NCBI GenBank assembly: GCA_015057315.1
Contig: SVER01000015.1
Coordinates: 1-64,000 of the forward strand
Length of the DNA stretch: 64,000 nt
Reading direction: 5' to 3'
Source: Pseudobutyrivibrio ruminis
GTDB lineage: Bacteria > Bacillota > Clostridia > Lachnospirales > Lachnospiraceae
Position numbers and translations under genes: made by a program. Shown here one piece after another: positions 61,380 to 64,000 of the stretch (positions within the stretch are counted from its first letter, which is position 1; the number at the start of each line of letters is the position of its first letter). The notes under the pieces are model-generated. The model was given only the letters and a program-made list of their open reading frames with translations. It was not told the DNA's origin and ran no database searches.

Positions 61380-62966
61380 TTAATCTCCTAGCTTCACAAT
61401 AACTCTGCCATCAATCACCTCGATGGCGCCATCATTAGGATATGTTGGCATTGCCTTAACTGCCGATTCTGCAGCTACGGTTCCGTCATCTATAATTACA
61501 TTCTCATTACCAAATCCTAAGTGCTCTCTAAGGAAGTAAATTGAGCCTTCGTATTTTACCAGGTCGGTGTAGCGAGGGAATTTGGTGATTTTGATTGCCT
61601 CCAGTTGGTCGCTGTTGTCAACCTTTGCAAAAGTGCCATCTTCCAAATTAGACCAGCCAACCAAGACGATTTCCATATCATCCTCAAAACCCTCACATGA
61701 TTTGATGGATGTTATCAGCTGATTAAAGTATGCGATTGCCTGCTCCTGGGCGATTTCTCCCTTCATGTAAGCAGCATTGTCCATATACGTATATCCGATA
61801 GTCATAACCAGAATCAGCGCTAACTGAATCCATGTCAATTTATTTACAATCGCAGATATGAGTCCTGACAGGCCATCCATACCTTCTAGCTTTTCAACCA
61901 TTAATAGTGGCATGATATAGATAAAAATGTCACCGTAAACCATCACAGAATCCACATTATATTCGCTGCTGGTAGAAAGCAGATATACCACATTCATTCC
62001 AAGTGGAAGAAGTATTAATCCAATTATGCTTACAAGTTTGATGGAAATAGCTGTCTGCTTTTTAACTAATAAATATATGATTTGAACAACTGCAATAACC
62101 ACAATAAGCGCAGTAAAAGCACGCTGATATAAAACAGCATTGATGCCCTCCTGGCCGAATGTGAAGAATGCCTTAAATGCATCTACAAAAAGCTGAGGAG
62201 CTTTGCTAAGACTAAAGCCCTCATCCATGCCCTTGTAATCTACAGCACTTATATGTTTAACAGCCATTGTAACCTTGCGCATAATAGCCCAAAGCACGAG
62301 ACCTACTGCAAGATTAGCGAGATATATTAAGCCGGTTTTGATATAATCGATAACTTTTCCAAACTTATCATCTAACACATCAAAGAATAATGTAATCAAG
62401 AAAAGCGCTATAGTTACAGACATGAACGCCTGATAAAAGCCTAAGCATACAGCCAATAAAATAGCCGCACAGATAAATCTGCCTACAGTTCTTTTTTCAA
62501 TCAGCACCTTGGCTGACAAAACTGACAAGATTAATCCAAGCTGATACTCCCATGAAGTAAACATGAATGAGAAAATGCTTGCTACAACCGGATAAACAAC
62601 CATTATTACGCCTATTAGGCCTGCAATAAATTTGCTATTTACCTTGAATAAATCGATTACTAACATAGCAGCAATTGCTATAAATACTATTGAAAGCAAT
62701 CCATTAAACACCGGCACCGAAAAAAGCTTGGTGGTCATCATCTGCAAATCGTACACAAAGCCTAGCATCCAACGGCCAGATTCGTATGTGCCACCAAGAT
62801 TAAAGAGACACGCTGTATTATCATGGTAAGATATACGATTGAAAATAATATAGCCGTGGGCTACTATACCTGCAATCAAAGCAGCAACGAAGCCGTATAT
62901 CTGCTGTGACGAAAGATTATTTTTTATCGATAGGATTTTGCTTTCGATTTTATTTGTAAAATTCAT
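61380..62966 (-). CDS. GtrII-family membrane glucosyltransferase
   Basis: The 528-residue protein has about 11 hydrophobic segments and a soluble C-terminal region of about 120 residues. The N-terminal extracytoplasmic motif (NRISYHDNTACLFNLGGTYESGRWMLG) matches the GtrII/PF14264 family, which transfers glucose from undecaprenyl-phosphate glucose to surface polymers. The GT2 at 43.5 kb is a plausible donor-making partner. It starts seven bases after the dehydratase gene and is followed by a broken phosphoglycosyltransferase. Confidence 0.88.
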   Translation of the reverse strand: MNFTNKIESKILSIKNNLSSQQIYGFVAALIAGIVAHGYIIFNRISYHDNTACLFNLGGTYESGRWMLGFVYDLQMMTTKLFSVPVFNGLLSIVFIAIAAMLVIDLFKVNSKFIAGLIGVIMVVYPVVASIFSFMFTSWEYQLGLILSVLSAKVLIEKRTVGRFICAAILLAVCLGFYQAFMSVTIALFLITLFFDVLDDKFGKVIDYIKTGLIYLANLAVGLVLWAIMRKVTMAVKHISAVDYKGMDEGFSLSKAPQLFVDAFKAFFTFGQEGINAVLYQRAFTALIVVIAVVQIIYLLVKKQTAISIKLVSIIGLILLPLGMNVVYLLSTSSEYNVDSVMVYGDIFIYIMPLLMVEKLEGMDGLSGLISAIVNKLTWIQLALILVMTIGYTYMDNAAYMKGEIAQEQAIAYFNQLITSIKSCEGFEDDMEIVLVGWSNLEDGTFAKVDNSDQLEAIKITKFPRYTDLVKYEGSIYFLREHLGFGNENVIIDDGTVAAESAVKAMPTYPNDGAIEVIDGRVIVKLGD

Positions 62967-62972
62967 TATGTA

Positions 62973-64000
62973 TTAACCTCTAAAAGTTGTAACAGTCTGT
63001 CTAATTTCCTGTACTACATCCTCGCCAGCATTTCTATAGGCAAGATCCATCAGATTACGTAGATGTCCAAGGAATTCGTTAGAATCAAACTTAATTGGCT
63101 CAGCTACATGAATCAAGTGATTCTCTGTTTCCTTCAATCCCTCCTCGCTCATAAGCTTCTCTTCATAAAGCTTTTCACCAGGTCGAAGTCCGATTTCCTT
63201 AATCTCAATATCAATATCAGGGCGGAGGCCTGCGAGCTCTATCATGTTTCGAGCAAGGTCAAGAATCTTAACCGGCTCACCCATATCAAGAACGAATATT
63301 TCACCGCCGCTGGCATTAGCACCTGCCTTAAGCACCAACGATACTGCCTCAGGGATTGTCATGAAATAACGGATAATGTCACGATGTGTCAGTGTGACAG
63401 GGCCGCCCTCTGCAATCTGCTTCTTAAATAGTGGAACTACCGAACCGTTGGAACCAAGTACATTTCCGAAACGAACAGCCACATATTCTGTATGACCGCT
63501 GCCTGCTGGCACCTTTTCACCATCTTCCAAATCAATATCAAGCTGATGTGTGATAAGCACCGGAAGCTTGTCCTCCTGGTTGCTGCGCACCATGTTATCA
63601 AAGGTCTGAATAATCATTTCACAGATACGCTTTGTAGCGCCCATTACGTTTGTAGGGTTAACCGCCTTATCTGTGCTGATAAGGACGAAACGGTCGCAGC
63701 CGTATTTCATAGCTGCGTATGCAGTCTTGTAAGTTCCTACCGCATTGTTCTTGATTGCTTCGCAAGGGCTGTCCTCCATAAGAGGCACGTGCTTGTGAGC
63801 CGCCGCATGGTAGCAGATGTTTGGTCTGTAGGTTTCAAAAACTGAATTGATTCTTCTAGCATCACGTACAGAACCAATAAGTGTCACTAAATCAAGGTTA
63901 GGGTATCTACGCTTCAGCTCTAACTGAATATCATAAGCATTATTCTCGTATACATCAAAGATAATGAGCTGCTTAGGCTCGTATTTGGCTATCTGTCGGC
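62973..64000 (-). CDS. UDP-GlcNAc 4,6-dehydratase (PglF/WbpM/CapD type), partial
   Basis: The reading frame is open to the right window edge, giving about 342 codons of the C-terminal SDR domain; family members are about 600 residues with N-terminal membrane helices. Visible are AAAHKHVPLME, STDKAVNPTNVMGATKR (Met-Lys type active site) and GGEIFVLDMGEPVKILDL. A GTG at 63887 is internal, since upstream codons (ending PNLDLV) continue the fold. It would make a 4-keto-6-deoxy sugar for surface glycans and is the first visible gene of the interrupted operon with GtrII. Confidence 0.93.
   Translation of the reverse strand, partial: RQIAKYEPKQLIIFDVYENNAYDIQLELKRRYPNLDLVTLIGSVRDARRINSVFETYRPNICYHAAAHKHVPLMEDSPCEAIKNNAVGTYKTAYAAMKYGCDRFVLISTDKAVNPTNVMGATKRICEMIIQTFDNMVRSNQEDKLPVLITHQLDIDLEDGEKVPAGSGHTEYVAVRFGNVLGSNGSVVPLFKKQIAEGGPVTLTHRDIIRYFMTIPEAVSLVLKAGANASGGEIFVLDMGEPVKILDLARNMIELAGLRPDIDIEIKEIGLRPGEKLYEEKLMSEEGLKETENHLIHVAEPIKFDSNEFLGHLRNLMDLAYRNAGEDVVQEIRQTVTTFRG

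Noticed and set aside
63000-63887. GTG at 63887 as the true start of the dehydratase
   Set aside because: Upstream codons continue the protein fold in frame to the window edge, so the gene is simply cut.
1-64000. CRISPR arrays, tRNA or rRNA genes
   Set aside because: No regularly spaced direct repeats, cloverleaf-like segments or rRNA signatures were seen in the gaps between genes.

Overview
The window looks like chromosomal DNA of an anaerobic low-to-moderate-GC Firmicute, most likely a Lachnospiraceae member of the Butyrivibrio/Pseudobutyrivibrio type. This is an inference from gene content: Gram-positive style Shine-Dalgarno sequences, a NiaR-regulated NAD operon, a lysine riboswitch, the yhaO/yhaN pair, a GH42 beta-galactosidase and large surface-glycan loci. 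No rRNA, tRNA, CRISPR array or intact transposase was seen. About 50 protein genes are called, most of them on the minus strand.

Layout. 1-8.7 kb: an Hpt protein and a WYL regulator (minus), then a murL-murD2-like pair and a zinc-ribbon protein (plus), then the SbcCD-like pair yhaO-yhaN (minus). 9.3-14.8 kb: a chemoreceptor, a response regulator and a hybrid histidine kinase. 15.6-20.1 kb: nadA-nadB-nadC-niaR-ung, with a promoter overlapped by a probable NiaR operator. 20.1-22.3 kb: uraA-upp. 22.3-26.3 kb: lysine riboswitch, dapA, an NhaC-family transporter (probable lysine transporter), a KdsC-like phosphatase and a TraX-family protein. 26.9-33.1 kb: a potassium channel, an amidase, nnr, an RlmD-type methyltransferase and yhaM. 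33.3-41.6 kb: GH42, a PAS-like protein, an RPE/AlsE-like epimerase with two DUF4422 proteins, metY and sodA. 41.7-52.1 kb: surface-glycan genes, including capE-capF-capG for UDP-N-acetyl-L-fucosamine and a two-gene SMR-type flippase. 52.4-56.6 kb: tspO, an antiporter, a flavin-binding protein, a choloylglycine-hydrolase-family enzyme and a membrane protein. 56.7-61.4 kb: an AT-rich accessory island with a SWIM protein, an ATPase-TOPRIM pair resembling the PARIS defence system, an IS66 remnant and the stump of a phosphoglycosyltransferase gene. 61.4-64 kb: a GtrII-family protein and a PglF/WbpM-type dehydratase cut by the window edge.

The most unusual signal is a family of very long non-coding hairpins, four complete or nearly complete and one cut by the window start (1-77, 8915-9303, 14946-15637, 26370-26837, 38929-39571). 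Each is a rod of about 300-700 bp made of perfectly paired stretches of up to 43 bp separated by internal loops, and the four whole ones end in a branched head of two small hairpins. The copies at 9 kb and 15 kb differ at a dozen positions in their stems, yet both arms changed together, while the head is identical over 78 nt. All five lie just beyond the stop codon of a minus-strand gene. I do not recognise this as a named family.

Two other recurring motifs are a short two-hairpin repeat placed inside or next to operons (five copies), and three genes whose Shine-Dalgarno lies in the 3' arm of a terminator-like hairpin ending at the start codon.
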